Of a DNA stretch of 64,000 nucleotides, positions 21,015-29,871 are shown in pieces. The notes under the pieces were generated by a model. It made no database searches. It saw only the letters and a list, made by a program, of their open reading frames with translations, and had not been told where the DNA came from. This DNA comes from Paenibacillus sp. 1_12 (GTDB lineage: Bacteria > Bacillota > Bacilli > Paenibacillales > NBRC-103111). The position numbers and the translations under genes are program-made. Positions within the stretch are counted from its first letter, which is position 1. Each line of letters begins with the position of its first letter. The stretch spans positions 62,001 to 126,000 of the forward strand of contig NZ_FOTE01000011.1 of the NCBI RefSeq assembly GCF_900114475.1, given 5' to 3'.

Positions 21015-22529
21015 GTGGAACAGCTACATCTCCAATGGAGCGATCTTGGATACATGGCACCGGAGTTGACTCTGGTCATTGCTGCGGTGGTATTATCGTT
21101 GCTAGATCTGGTGCTGCCTAAACGAATCAATCGTACACTGCTTGGCTGGTTATCCTTGGCGAGCCTCATCATTTCTATAGGATTTGTGATTAGTTATCTC
21201 CAGCCTGCTGAAACGAAGCAGCTGCTTGGCTTCAGTTATCGAATCGATGATTTCGCCAATATTATTAAGCTGATCCTACTGACTGGAGCGGGCTTCGTTA
21301 CCTTTATGAGTATCGGCCTCATCAAAGAGCGTGAAATTCCTCATATCGGCGAGTTTTTCTATTTGCTGCTTCCGGCAACATTAGGTGGTATGATCATGGC
21401 CTCCTCAGGGGACCTGATTACACTATTTGTAGGTCTTGAGCTGCTGAGCATTACCTCATATATTTTGGTGGCGATGCGCAAAAAGGATGTGCGAGCCAAC
21501 GAGGGCGCTTTTAAGTATATGGTGCTTGGCGGAATCTCCTCAGCCATTATTTTATACGGGATGTCCTTTTTATACGGGATGTCCGGATCGACTAATATTG
21601 CTGAAATTAATAGTGCCATCGGTCAAAATGCAGCGGACCTGCTGCCCTTGATCTATGTTTCGTTTTTCCTGCTGCTGGCGGGCTTTGGTTTCAAAATCGC
21701 AGCAGCACCGTTTCATATGTGGGCTCCTGATGTGTATCAAGGAGCAGCAACGCCTGTTACGGCTTTTCTAGCTGTCGTGTCAAAAGCTGCTGCTTTTGCG
21801 ATCACCTTCCGCGTCATGTATGGGATTTTTGTAGTAGGGCCGTTGAATCAATTGCCCATTCATGGAGATATGCTGCTATCGTTGATGGTGGTTGCAGCGC
21901 TTGCCATGATCATGGGTAATTTCACAGCACTTCGTCAAACAAATATGAAGCGATTGCTCGCCTATTCAGGCGTTGCTAATTCAGGTTACCTACTGGTACC
22001 GCTGGCAACTTACTTCTCGATGGTCCATTACTCTAATTTTTCGGAGTTCACCTTTTACTTGATTGCCTACCTGTTTATGAATATCGGAATCTTTGCTGTT
22101 GTGATGATTATCGAGCATTCTACAGGTGATGAGACAACAAGCGGGCTTGCCGGTTTGTACTACAGGGCACCAGCGACCGCAGTGGGAACTGTATTTTTAG
22201 TGCTGAGTCTGGCAGGTCTGCCTATATCGGGTGGATTCTTCGGGAAGCTGTACATTTTACTCGGAACATTGCAAACACAGAATTATTGGCTGGCTGCGGT
22301 GATGATCGGTACAAGTGTAGTCTCTTATTACTACTACTTTGGATTGATCCGTCAAATGTTCATGCGCAGTGATATGGAATCACGAGATGTGGTAGTGACT
22401 TGGCCGCTTGGCATTACACTGTGGCTGTGTGTTGCAGCCAGTATAGTTCTTGGGATAGTGCCGCAGTGGGTGCTGAGCTGGATTGAACGAATATTTTCGA
22501 TTTCTCAGGATTTGCTGTTCTTCGGTTAG
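21015..22529 (+). CDS. nuoN: NADH-quinone oxidoreductase subunit N
   Basis: A 504-residue antiporter-like membrane subunit next to NuoK, with about 14 helices. Conserved are LFVGLELLSITSYILVAMRK (helix-5 Glu), KIAAAPFHMWAPDVYQGAATPVTAFLAVVSKAAAFA, and LLAYSGVANSGYLLVPL. GTG at 21015 with CAGGGGGTTAG upstream is the start. It is the last gene of the operon; a strong terminator follows. Confidence 0.96.
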   Translation: MEQLHLQWSDLGYMAPELTLVIAAVVLSLLDLVLPKRINRTLLGWLSLASLIISIGFVISYLQPAETKQLLGFSYRIDDFANIIKLILLTGAGFVTFMSIGLIKEREIPHIGEFFYLLLPATLGGMIMASSGDLITLFVGLELLSITSYILVAMRKKDVRANEGAFKYMVLGGISSAIILYGMSFLYGMSGSTNIAEINSAIGQNAADLLPLIYVSFFLLLAGFGFKIAAAPFHMWAPDVYQGAATPVTAFLAVVSKAAAFAITFRVMYGIFVVGPLNQLPIHGDMLLSLMVVAALAMIMGNFTALRQTNMKRLLAYSGVANSGYLLVPLATYFSMVHYSNFSEFTFYLIAYLFMNIGIFAVVMIIEHSTGDETTSGLAGLYYRAPATAVGTVFLVLSLAGLPISGGFFGKLYILLGTLQTQNYWLAAVMIGTSVVSYYYYFGLIRQMFMRSDMESRDVVVTWPLGITLWLCVAASIVLGIVPQWVLSWIERIFSISQDLLFFG

Positions 22530-22550
22530 TTTTGTTTGGTAAGGTGTTCA

Positions 22551-22593
22551 AGCTCGGCAGCTGCGCGGTATGCGCACTGCCGGGCTTTTTTTT
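22551..22593 (+). terminator. Intrinsic terminator of the nuo operon
   Basis: AGCTCGGCAG (22551-22560) pairs with CTGCCGGGCT (22577-22586), and an inner TGCGC/GCGCA pair extends the helix. A run of eight T bases ends the structure. Confidence 0.9.
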
Positions 22594-22857
22594 GGCGTAT
22601 AAACCAACAACTGCAAGGGGGGGTTATTTATGCAAAAGCGGAGACATCGGTTATCATGCGGCAAATTTATAGCTGCTTTAAAGATAATTGAAGCCTACCT
22701 GTTTGTTGAATGAATCTCTTGGGTAAATACCTGCATGTAATGTTCATAAAACCTCCACTATTTGCTAACCCTTTTTCTTCATTCAAGGCAGGTAATTCAT
22801 ATCTCACTATCGAATACAACAAAGCTACACTACAATGAAGGAAAAGGAACCAAGGAT
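22594..22857 (+). other. Intergenic region with one possible tiny ORF
   Basis: The 264 bases between the nuo terminator and the subtilase hold no clear promoter. A 27-codon open frame at 22630-22713 starts MQKRRHRLSCGKFIAALKI and has a G-rich ribosome-site-like run (AAGGGGGGG) eight bases upstream. Nothing else supports it as a gene. Confidence 0.2.
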
Positions 22858-25392
22858 ATGTTTCTTAAACAAGTCATCGCTAAGCTCCTGCATTGTATGA
22901 TTGGAGTTGCTCTGTTCATCTTATTATCGGGTATTGTTTATGGAGAAGAGCAAGACGTCACTATCGCTGCTAGCGGAGATGATCCTTTAGCGGGGAAGCA
23001 AACCTATTTAAAACAAATTCACGCTGAGGAAGCTTGGGACACGGTAAAGGAGAACACTGCCCTTACGATCGCTATTGTCGATACAGGTGTTGATTTAAAT
23101 CATCCTGACCTGGTGTCCAACCTTGTTCCTGGAGTCAATCTGATTAATAGTAAACGAACGCCGCAGGATGATAATGGTCATGGCACAAATGTTGCAGGGG
23201 TAGTCGCTGCGGCAGGAAATAATGACATGGGAATTACAGGGATTTTATGGAAAGCTCATATTATGCCGATTAAAGCGTTGGAGTCTGATGGTTCAGGCGG
23301 CGAGGCCAAACTTGCTGAGGGGATTCGTTACGCAGTTGATCATGGCGCCAAGATTGTCGTGTTATCTCTCGGTTTAAATAAGTATTCCACCCTCATGAGC
23401 GAAACCGTAAAATATGCGGAGGAACACGATGTACTGCTCGTAGCAGCAACGGGGAATGAAGGCAACAGCGTCAAATATCCGGCTGCCTACTCTACCGTGT
23501 TGGCTGTTGGGGGTATGACAGCAGAGCGAGTAGCGGATCCACGGTCCAACAAAGGAATGGAGATTGACCTGGTTGCCCCTTGGGATGTGTTTACGACTGC
23601 TCTTGGGGGTTCTTATGAGTACAAGGACGGTACATCGATGGCTGCGCCTCAAGCAGCAGCTGTCGCCGCCTTAGCCTGGAGCCGGCACCCTGAGCTAAAA
23701 GCTTATCAAATTCGTCAGCTGCTTAGGCAGACGGCAGAAAACTTGGGATCACCTGGATGGAATGCATCGACAGGCTACGGTCTTCTGCGTGCGGACCGTG
23801 CTGTTAATGAAACCCCGCTGCTGGATATGTATGAGCCCAATAATCGCAAGGATCAGGCTAAATCGATTTCCGTCAGTAAGATGATAAGTGCTTCCTTTGC
23901 TGGCGGTTCCGATCCGGATTGGGTTTACTTTGATGCTCCCTATGATGGGACTGTTCAACTGACGTTTGATTTAGCCGCCGAACAGCAGATTGCTGTTCAG
24001 CATACGGATGTTACAGGCGCCTTTACAAGTGTAACGGCAAGTCCGGGCATCCCAGTCGTTCTGCAAGTGAAAAAAGGCCGCAGCTATGTGATGCTTCAGT
24101 TGACAAATCGCAACTGGAAGCAGGAGGTTCCTTACAAGCTCACGACAGCATTTCAGATTTATCGTGATCAATTCGAGGATAATGACCGACAGTACAAAGC
24201 ATATGTGCTGCCTTCCAAAAGCCAAAGTTTGACCGGTACCTTTCATCAAAATGAGGATCAAGACTGGTTTGAGTTTCCTGTAGAGCAGTCGGGTAGTTTG
24301 AGTATTGAGGTCAGCACGGATACCGCAAGAATGGATCTGGTGTTGTTTGTACAAAAGCAAGGCGAAAAGGCTTATACCATAGACGAGAACGAAGATGGCG
24401 GGTCGGAATCATTAGTGATCCCTCAGGTGTTTCCAGGAAGCTATTATATCCGAATTACGAATGTGAAGGACTACGCATTTCCGATAGCCGGCGAGTACAC
24501 GCTGAAAATTAACTATGATGTCAAGCAAATGGATCCGAATGAGCCTAACAATCGATCTTATCAGGCAACAACGGTGTCCTTAGGCACAGTCTATTATGGT
24601 TTAATCGATAAAATGGATGATCTCGATTGGTTTCAATTCAAGCTGGATGAGGAGAGCATGGCGGAGATAGAGCTCACGGATATTCCGGATGGCGTTACGA
24701 TGTTCTTATCTCTATTTGATGGGGCTTTGAAGCCTGTGTATAATACAGGTGGAGCTCTTGAAATACGAACAGCGCAGCGGTTGTCAGCAGGAACCTACTA
24801 TGTGAAATTAAATGCGAACCAACCGTTTGACCGCAGTCTGTATCAATTCATGGTGAGTGCCAAGCCGCTGACAGGAGGATTTTCTGACATTCGTGGGCAT
24901 TGGGCGCAGGATGCGATTCTTTCTATGAGCACCAAACAAATCGTTAATGGTTATGATAATTTTACATTTCGACCTGATCAGACGATAACACGCGCTGAAG
25001 CAACGGCTATATTGGGTCGTGCCTTTCAGCTAACGCAGTCTAAGGCTATTGCCTACACGGATCTTTTGCCCAATCACTGGGCATATGAATGGATTGCTCG
25101 GGCTGCAGGACGTGGAATTATTGATGGTTATCCCGACCGCTCGTTTGCGCCGGATCAACCGATCAGCCGTATGGAAATGACCTCTATGATGGCACGAAGC
25201 ATGAATATAACAGGAAATCAACGTGGAGCGGTTCCTTTCACGGATGTGGATGAACAATATTGGGGTGTCGGTATTTTGAGACAAATGAAGGCAGGAGGAT
25301 GGATTGGCGGTTACGCTAATGGCTCCTTCCGTCCGGATCAACAAGCCACACGGGCAGAATTCATCACCATGCTGACTCATATCCTGCGGTAA
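22858..25392 (+). CDS. Secreted S8 subtilase with prepeptidase-like and SLH domains
   Basis: 844 residues. A signal peptide spans about 1-29. The subtilisin-like domain (about 50-345) has the full triad: D75 in IVDTGVD, H108 in NGHGTNVAG, S260 in GTSMAAP, with oxyanion N200 in TGNEG. Three PPC-like beta domains follow, each opening with an EPNN/EDND-type segment and carrying a D-x-D-W-[FV] turn (near 385, 480 and 600). Three SLH motifs close the protein (about 670-715, 732-780, 793-844), predicting non-covalent attachment to pyruvylated wall polymer. There is no obvious propeptide cleavage motif, so maturation is unclear. ATG at 22858 is chosen for its signal peptide. Confidence 0.9.
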   Translation: MFLKQVIAKLLHCMIGVALFILLSGIVYGEEQDVTIAASGDDPLAGKQTYLKQIHAEEAWDTVKENTALTIAIVDTGVDLNHPDLVSNLVPGVNLINSKRTPQDDNGHGTNVAGVVAAAGNNDMGITGILWKAHIMPIKALESDGSGGEAKLAEGIRYAVDHGAKIVVLSLGLNKYSTLMSETVKYAEEHDVLLVAATGNEGNSVKYPAAYSTVLAVGGMTAERVADPRSNKGMEIDLVAPWDVFTTALGGSYEYKDGTSMAAPQAAAVAALAWSRHPELKAYQIRQLLRQTAENLGSPGWNASTGYGLLRADRAVNETPLLDMYEPNNRKDQAKSISVSKMISASFAGGSDPDWVYFDAPYDGTVQLTFDLAAEQQIAVQHTDVTGAFTSVTASPGIPVVLQVKKGRSYVMLQLTNRNWKQEVPYKLTTAFQIYRDQFEDNDRQYKAYVLPSKSQSLTGTFHQNEDQDWFEFPVEQSGSLSIEVSTDTARMDLVLFVQKQGEKAYTIDENEDGGSESLVIPQVFPGSYYIRITNVKDYAFPIAGEYTLKINYDVKQMDPNEPNNRSYQATTVSLGTVYYGLIDKMDDLDWFQFKLDEESMAEIELTDIPDGVTMFLSLFDGALKPVYNTGGALEIRTAQRLSAGTYYVKLNANQPFDRSLYQFMVSAKPLTGGFSDIRGHWAQDAILSMSTKQIVNGYDNFTFRPDQTITRAEATAILGRAFQLTQSKAIAYTDLLPNHWAYEWIARAAGRGIIDGYPDRSFAPDQPISRMEMTSMMARSMNITGNQRGAVPFTDVDEQYWGVGILRQMKAGGWIGGYANGSFRPDQQATRAEFITMLTHILR

Positions 25393-25442
25393 CCCGCTCG
25401 GAACAGAAGAATTATTCGAGATTTTAATAAAGGAGTCTTCAC

Positions 25443-25694
25443 ATGGATTACGTGGAACAAATGAATTCTTCACTGGGTATGAACGGTATGCTGAACATTT
25501 GTATGGCTTTGATCTGCATCGGGTTCTCCTGGTGGGCGCTGCAGGAGCTGCAGCTGGAACGAATATTGAAAAGGCCGAGAGGCATGCAGGCCAAGCTGCT
25601 GCAAATATTGCTTTCCATCGCTTTGGGCTATCAAGTTGCCAAATTTATCATTGATTATTTTCACTGGTCTACCTGGATTCCGGGTATGTTTTGA
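25443..25694 (+). CDS. DUF1146 small membrane protein (YwzB-like)
   Basis: 83 residues with two predicted membrane helices (about 15-35 and 52-72) separated by the basic stretch RILKRPRGMQAK. The sequence and its place just before murA match the DUF1146/YwzB family of Bacillales. Its function is not established. AAAGGAGTC precedes the ATG. Confidence 0.8.
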   Translation: MDYVEQMNSSLGMNGMLNICMALICIGFSWWALQELQLERILKRPRGMQAKLLQILLSIALGYQVAKFIIDYFHWSTWIPGMF

Positions 25695-25871
25695 GTCGAA
25701 TTCCGCATAAACAGGGTGGATTTTGTCAACAATGGTTAGTATAGTGACCTAAAATTTTCAGTTGGTTTCGAATCCTATCTTACACATCAGATAGATAAAT
25801 CAAATTTACACGCTGCAGGTTCAATGCTAAACTTAACAAAGCTTGCATAGAAAACAGCGCAGAGGGGGACC

Positions 25872-27197
25872 ATGATGAACAAAATTATTGTCCGCGGCGG
25901 CCGACGATTGTCAGGTAGAGTCAGAATACATGGGGCTAAAAATGCCGTCCTGCCGATTATCGCAGCCTCAATTCTGGGTATAGAGGGAGACAGTGTTATC
26001 CATGATGCGCCTCCTCTAGATGACGTTATTGTGATTAATAGCGTTCTGGAAAGTATCGGGATTGAAGTCGAATATCATAACGAAACGATACGTATTAATG
26101 CACGAAATATTCGTACTTGTGAAGCATCTTATGAACTGGTCCGTAAAATGAGGGCTTCATTTTTGGTCATGGGTCCATTATTAACCCGTATGGGACAGGC
26201 GAGAATTTCGCTTCCTGGCGGCTGCGCGATTGGCACACGTCCCATTGATCAGCATTTAAAAGGTTTTGAAGCTATGGGGGCCGAAATTGAGCTGGGTCAA
26301 GGCTACATTGAAGCCAGGGTTCAAGGAAGACTGAAAGGCGCCAAAATTTATTTGGACGTAGCTAGCGTGGGAGCCACCGAAAATATTATGATGGCTGCAA
26401 CCTTGGCTGAAGGGACGACAACGATCGAGAATGCGGCCAAGGAACCGGAAATCGTAGATTTGGCTAATTATTTAAATGCGATGGGTGCTACGATTCGTGG
26501 TGCCGGTACCGGATTGATTCGGATTGATGGCGTAGATAAGCTTAGAGGCGCTGTACATACGGTAATACCGGATCGGATTGAAGCGGGTACATATATGGTC
26601 GCAGCGGCTATCACACGAAGCGATTTGTTTATTGAAGGCGCCATTGCTGACCATTTACGTCCCATCATCTCCAAGCTGCAAGAAATGGGAGTCCAGATTG
26701 AGGAGGACGAGAACGGTTTACGTGTGTTTACCGATAAGCCGCTACGAGCCGTTGATGTGAAAACATTGCCTTATCCGGGGTTTCCCACCGACATGCAGTC
26801 TCAGATGATGGCCTTGCTGCTGACGGCTGATGGTACGGCAATAGTGACTGAGACCGTGTTTGAAAATCGTTTCATGCATGTGGAGCAGTTAGTTAACATG
26901 AACGCTCAAATTAAGGTGGATGGACGAACTGCTGTGATTAGTGGTGGAAATAGGCTTAAGGGAGCCAAGGTTTGTGCTACAGACCTGCGTGCTGGAGCTG
27001 CTTTGATTCTGGCAGCGCTTGCCGCTGACGGTGAAACGGAAGTTACAGGAATTCATCATATTGATCGGGGTTACGTGGATATAGCCTACAAGCTGCAGCA
27101 GCTTGGCGCTGATATTCAATGCTTGTCACATAAAGCTGTTCCTGTAGAGGAAGAAGAAGAAATGCAGCTGTTCTCAGTCAGTCCAATTCTCGCTTAA
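25872..27197 (+). CDS. murA: UDP-N-acetylglucosamine 1-carboxyvinyltransferase
   Basis: 441 residues. It transfers enolpyruvate from PEP to UDP-GlcNAc, the first committed step of peptidoglycan synthesis. The EPSP-synthase-like fold is shown by [13 protein letters not shown] (21-33) and the active-site cysteine C118 in [13 protein letters not shown], the residue fosfomycin alkylates. Tandem ATGs at 25872 and 25875 are both possible after GAGGGGG. The tail is acidic (VEEEEEMQ), longer than in B. subtilis. A strong terminator follows, so spoIID is separate. Confidence 0.97.
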   Translation: MMNKIIVRGGRRLSGRVRIHGAKNAVLPIIAASILGIEGDSVIHDAPPLDDVIVINSVLESIGIEVEYHNETIRINARNIRTCEASYELVRKMRASFLVMGPLLTRMGQARISLPGGCAIGTRPIDQHLKGFEAMGAEIELGQGYIEARVQGRLKGAKIYLDVASVGATENIMMAATLAEGTTTIENAAKEPEIVDLANYLNAMGATIRGAGTGLIRIDGVDKLRGAVHTVIPDRIEAGTYMVAAAITRSDLFIEGAIADHLRPIISKLQEMGVQIEEDENGLRVFTDKPLRAVDVKTLPYPGFPTDMQSQMMALLLTADGTAIVTETVFENRFMHVEQLVNMNAQIKVDGRTAVISGGNRLKGAKVCATDLRAGAALILAALAADGETEVTGIHHIDRGYVDIAYKLQQLGADIQCLSHKAVPVEEEEEMQLFSVSPILA

Positions 27198-27215
27198 CCG
27201 CATAATTATATCTAC

Positions 27216-27257
27216 AAAGAGAAGACTCTTTCCGGTTCAGGAAAGGGTCTTCTCTTT
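27216..27257 (+). terminator. Terminator after murA
   Basis: An 18 bp stem with one G-U pair: AAAGAGAAGACTCTTTCC (27216-27233), loop GGTTCA, GGAAAGGGTCTTCTCTTT (27240-27257). The stem itself ends in TTT; the following sequence is not T-rich. Confidence 0.8.
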
Positions 27258-27269
27258 GCATGGGGCATG

Positions 27270-27298
27270 TTCTATTCTATCTTTTTGATTCATACAAT
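27270..27298 (+). promoter_or_regulatory. Candidate sigma-E promoter of spoIID
   Basis: A perfect sigma-E -10, CATACAAT (27291-27298), lies 66 bases before the spoIID start. The -35 side is TTCTATTC (27270-27277), a partial match to the ATATT-type box at 13-base spacing. spoIID is a known sigma-E gene in B. subtilis. Confidence 0.6.
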
Positions 27299-27363
27299 GA
27301 GATGACTAAGCATAGTTTCAGGCTAAGTGATCTTGGAGCTGACAGAAGATGGAGGGACAGGCT

Positions 27364-28425
27364 TTGGACTCAAAGAAAGCAATTCGCTTGGCGCTCCTGT
27401 GTTTGTCCAGCTTTGTTGCAGTACTCATAGCGGCACCTTCATTGATATGGAAACAGAGTGCGCCTGTTTCAATGCCATCCCCAATAACCGCTAATAGGAC
27501 GGCCGAATCCGATCCATCCCTTTCATCGGCCCGTGTTCAAGGGTCATTGTTGTACGTCCCCGTCTATCTAACAAAGGAAAAAAAGGTAGAGTCCCTGCCG
27601 CTAGAGACATATGTACGAGGTGTTTTGGCCGCAGAAATGCCCATTGAGTTCGAATTAGAGGCTCTAAAAGCCCAGGCGATGGCTGCTCGCACCTATATTA
27701 TCCGTAAACAGGTAGAACAGGACATGAGCAATGTGCCACCAAGTGAAGCTTTAGTGACCGATACGATCAACCATCAGGTTTATGTAAGTGATCTTGAACT
27801 TAAGGCACGCTGGGGCTCCATGTATGAGATGAATTCGGACAAGCTGGACCAGGCCATCCGGGAAACAGAGGGAATTATTTTAACCTACGATGGGAAGCCG
27901 ATTGAAGCTAACTTTTTCTCTACTAGCAATGGGTATACGGAAAATTCGGAAGACTATTGGAATACGTATATTCCCTATTTGCGCAGTGTACCAAGTCCGT
28001 GGGACCGTACTCTCTCACCACGTTTCAAAGAAACCGTTGAGCTATCGGCATCTGCCCTGCGAAGTAAACTTGGCCTCAGCAGCTCGCTCTCCGTTTCTAC
28101 TGGCAGCGGTAGCGGTTTACAGATAATAGAGCTGTCCCAAGGGCATCGGATCAAGAAGCTGAGGATTGCAGGTAAGGCTTTTAGCGGGCGTGAAGTGCGC
28201 GAGAAGCTTGGACTGAATTCCTCCCAATTCCAGTGGAACTGGCAAGGCGATCGCTTGCAGATCACGACTTTTGGCTATGGACATGGAGTGGGCATGAGTC
28301 AATGGGGAGCCCAAGGGATGGCACTTGAGGGGCGTCGATCGGAGGAAATCGTCAAATACTTTTATACCGGAATTGAGCTGGGCGAAGCAGTGAATTTTGT
28401 AAAAGGAAATAATTTGAAAAAATAA
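27364..28425 (+). CDS. spoIID: Stage II sporulation protein D
   Basis: 353 residues: an N-terminal membrane anchor (about 5-27), then the SpoIID lytic transglycosylase domain. SpoIID degrades peptidoglycan in the engulfing mother cell with SpoIIM and SpoIIP. Family blocks are LETYVRGVLAAEMPIEFELEALKAQAMAARTY, with the catalytic-type glutamate in AAEMP, and the C-terminal FGYGHGVGMSQWGAQGMA. Start choice: TTG at 27364 has GGAGG seven bases upstream; ATG at 27349 is an alternative five codons earlier with a weaker site. The sigma-E-like promoter upstream fits expression in the mother cell. Confidence 0.95.
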   Translation: MDSKKAIRLALLCLSSFVAVLIAAPSLIWKQSAPVSMPSPITANRTAESDPSLSSARVQGSLLYVPVYLTKEKKVESLPLETYVRGVLAAEMPIEFELEALKAQAMAARTYIIRKQVEQDMSNVPPSEALVTDTINHQVYVSDLELKARWGSMYEMNSDKLDQAIRETEGIILTYDGKPIEANFFSTSNGYTENSEDYWNTYIPYLRSVPSPWDRTLSPRFKETVELSASALRSKLGLSSSLSVSTGSGSGLQIIELSQGHRIKKLRIAGKAFSGREVREKLGLNSSQFQWNWQGDRLQITTFGYGHGVGMSQWGAQGMALEGRRSEEIVKYFYTGIELGEAVNFVKGNNLKK

Positions 28426-28437
28426 TAGTAATCTCGC

Positions 28438-28465
28438 GTATAAAACTCGCAACCGTGGCAACAAT
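28438..28465 (+). promoter_or_regulatory. Candidate sigma-F promoter of spoIIQ
   Basis: GTATA (28438-28442) matches the sigma-F -35 and GGCAACAAT (28457-28465) matches GGnnAnAnT, with 14 bases between. spoIIQ is a sigma-F gene in B. subtilis. The predicted start would fall at the ribosome site itself, leaving almost no leader, so this is a tentative call. Confidence 0.35.
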
Positions 28466-28485
28466 GGTTAGCGAGGTGATAGTCT

Positions 28486-29223
28486 ATGAGTGATCAAAAA
28501 AGAGATTTACAGACCAAGCAAGAAGCTCCTAAATCAAACGCGGGAGCGCAAGGCAATGCAGCATTTTCGTGGAAAAGATTGTTGTCCAAAAAATGGGTAT
28601 TTCCAGCAACCTACATGGCAGCGGCGGCAATTATCTTAACGTTAATGTGGGTATATCAGGACGCTGGTAAATCGGTTCTCAAAGGCGAATTCGGAGTCGG
28701 GCAGGATATAGCCAAATCGACGGTAACCGAAAACGTAATGAAACCTGAAACATTGCCAGTTAACGTAGCCACAGAAACGATGCAGAGGCCTTTTAAAGAA
28801 GTAGGCGAGTTGGAAGTAACACTCTCTTTCTTTGACAGTAAGGCTTCTAGCGAAGTGCGTCAGGCTGCTATGGTAGAGTATGGAGATACGTTTACTCCAC
28901 ACATGGGTATGGATTTTGCTAAGCCCGACAATCAGTCATTTGATGTAGTTGCAGCCATGAGCGGCAAGGTAACGGCAGTTGAGAAAAATCCAATCGTCGG
29001 CAATCTGGTTGAAATTACGCATAACAATGGTCTTGTGACCGTATACCAAAGCTTAAGCGAGACAAAAGTCGTCAAGGATGCTGATGTTAAAAAAGGCGAT
29101 GTCATTGCCAAGGCAGGCCGCAACGAATTGGAAAAGGATCAAGGTGTACATCTACACTTTGAAGTTCGACAAGGTCAAGGTGGCCCTGCTGTGAATCCGG
29201 ATCCCTTCTTTAGCGAGCATTAA
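28486..29223 (+). CDS. spoIIQ: SpoIIQ, forespore M23/LytM-domain engulfment protein
   Basis: 245 residues: a basic cytosolic tail, one membrane helix (about 36-57), a linker, and an extracellular LytM domain (about 120-240). SpoIIQ in the forespore membrane pairs with SpoIIIAH of the mother cell to form the channel and ratchet during engulfment. The zinc-binding signature is present: H139-x3-D143 in HMGMDF and H222-L-H224 in HLHFEV. The usual YxH catalytic position reads Y187-Q-S, so the second catalytic His is replaced by Ser. GAGGTGAT precedes the ATG. An intrinsic terminator follows. Confidence 0.93.
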   Translation: MSDQKRDLQTKQEAPKSNAGAQGNAAFSWKRLLSKKWVFPATYMAAAAIILTLMWVYQDAGKSVLKGEFGVGQDIAKSTVTENVMKPETLPVNVATETMQRPFKEVGELEVTLSFFDSKASSEVRQAAMVEYGDTFTPHMGMDFAKPDNQSFDVVAAMSGKVTAVEKNPIVGNLVEITHNNGLVTVYQSLSETKVVKDADVKKGDVIAKAGRNELEKDQGVHLHFEVRQGQGGPAVNPDPFFSEH

Positions 29224-29248
29224 TCACAGCATAAATGAATGTATTTTG

Positions 29249-29271
29249 GAGCGCATTTGCGCTCTTTTTTT
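29249..29271 (+). terminator. Intrinsic terminator of spoIIQ
   Basis: GAGCGC (29249-29254), loop ATTT, GCGCTC (29259-29264), followed by seven T bases, 26 bases after the stop codon. Confidence 0.88.
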
Positions 29272-29331
29272 ATTTTTAGCGATGTTTTTGAAAATAATGG
29301 TCATATTAAGCTTGTCACGCATGGAAACAGA

Positions 29332-29359
29332 GAATATAAGCTAGCTCCCCTCATATAAT
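29332..29359 (+). promoter_or_regulatory. Sigma-E promoter of spoIIID
   Basis: GAATATA (29332-29338) matches six of seven positions of KMATATT and is 13 bases from CATATAAT (29352-29359), one base off CATACAAT. spoIIID is transcribed by sigma-E in B. subtilis. The start codon lies 35 bases downstream. Confidence 0.7.
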
Positions 29360-29393
29360 GTACCAAACTGACTCGAGTAGGGAGGCGAGGGGA

Positions 29394-29681
29394 GTGCACG
29401 ATTACATCAAAGAGCGAACCATTAAAATCGGACGTTGCCTTGTGGAAACGAAGCACACGGTTCGCACCATTGCTAAGGAATTTGGTGTTTCAAAAAGCAC
29501 GGTGCACAAGGACCTGACAGAGCGTTTGCCAGAAATTAATCCCGATTTGGCTAATCAGGTAAAGCACATTTTGGAGTACCACAAGTCGATTCGTCACCTG
29601 CGGGGAGGAGAAGCCACCAAAATTAAATATCGCAAAACCCGCAACCCGAAATCGCACGAAAAGCTTGTAACGGCCAAATAA
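29394..29681 (+). CDS. spoIIID: SpoIIID, mother-cell sporulation transcription regulator
   Basis: A 95-residue DNA-binding protein that activates and represses sigma-E genes and promotes sigK expression. It is nearly superimposable on B. subtilis SpoIIID: MHDYIKERTIKIGRCLVETK, the helix-turn-helix TVRTIAKEFGVSKSTVHKDL (about 21-40), and HKSIRHLRGGEATKIKY. GTG at 29394 with GGAGGCGAGG upstream is the start; the family also begins HDYIKE. The C-terminal ten residues are basic and divergent. Confidence 0.97.
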   Translation: MHDYIKERTIKIGRCLVETKHTVRTIAKEFGVSKSTVHKDLTERLPEINPDLANQVKHILEYHKSIRHLRGGEATKIKYRKTRNPKSHEKLVTAK

Positions 29682-29871
29682 GCAGGGAGCTTGTAGTGAT
29701 GAAAAACCTCCCGAAAACACATCTAACAAAAGAAGCAGGTTTTGTCGATAAAATTGATATAAAAAAAGAGGAATTTGCAATTTAATAGCGAAATTAGTTG
29801 AGATAACGGTTATAATAGGATTACCGCTTCTTTTCGAGGATGGACGGTTTTGTTTAGGGAGGAACTTTTCA

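Noticed and set aside
22630-22713. 27-codon ORF before the subtilase
   Set aside because: It has a G-rich upstream run but no recognisable product, and a frame this short is expected by chance; kept only as a low-confidence note.
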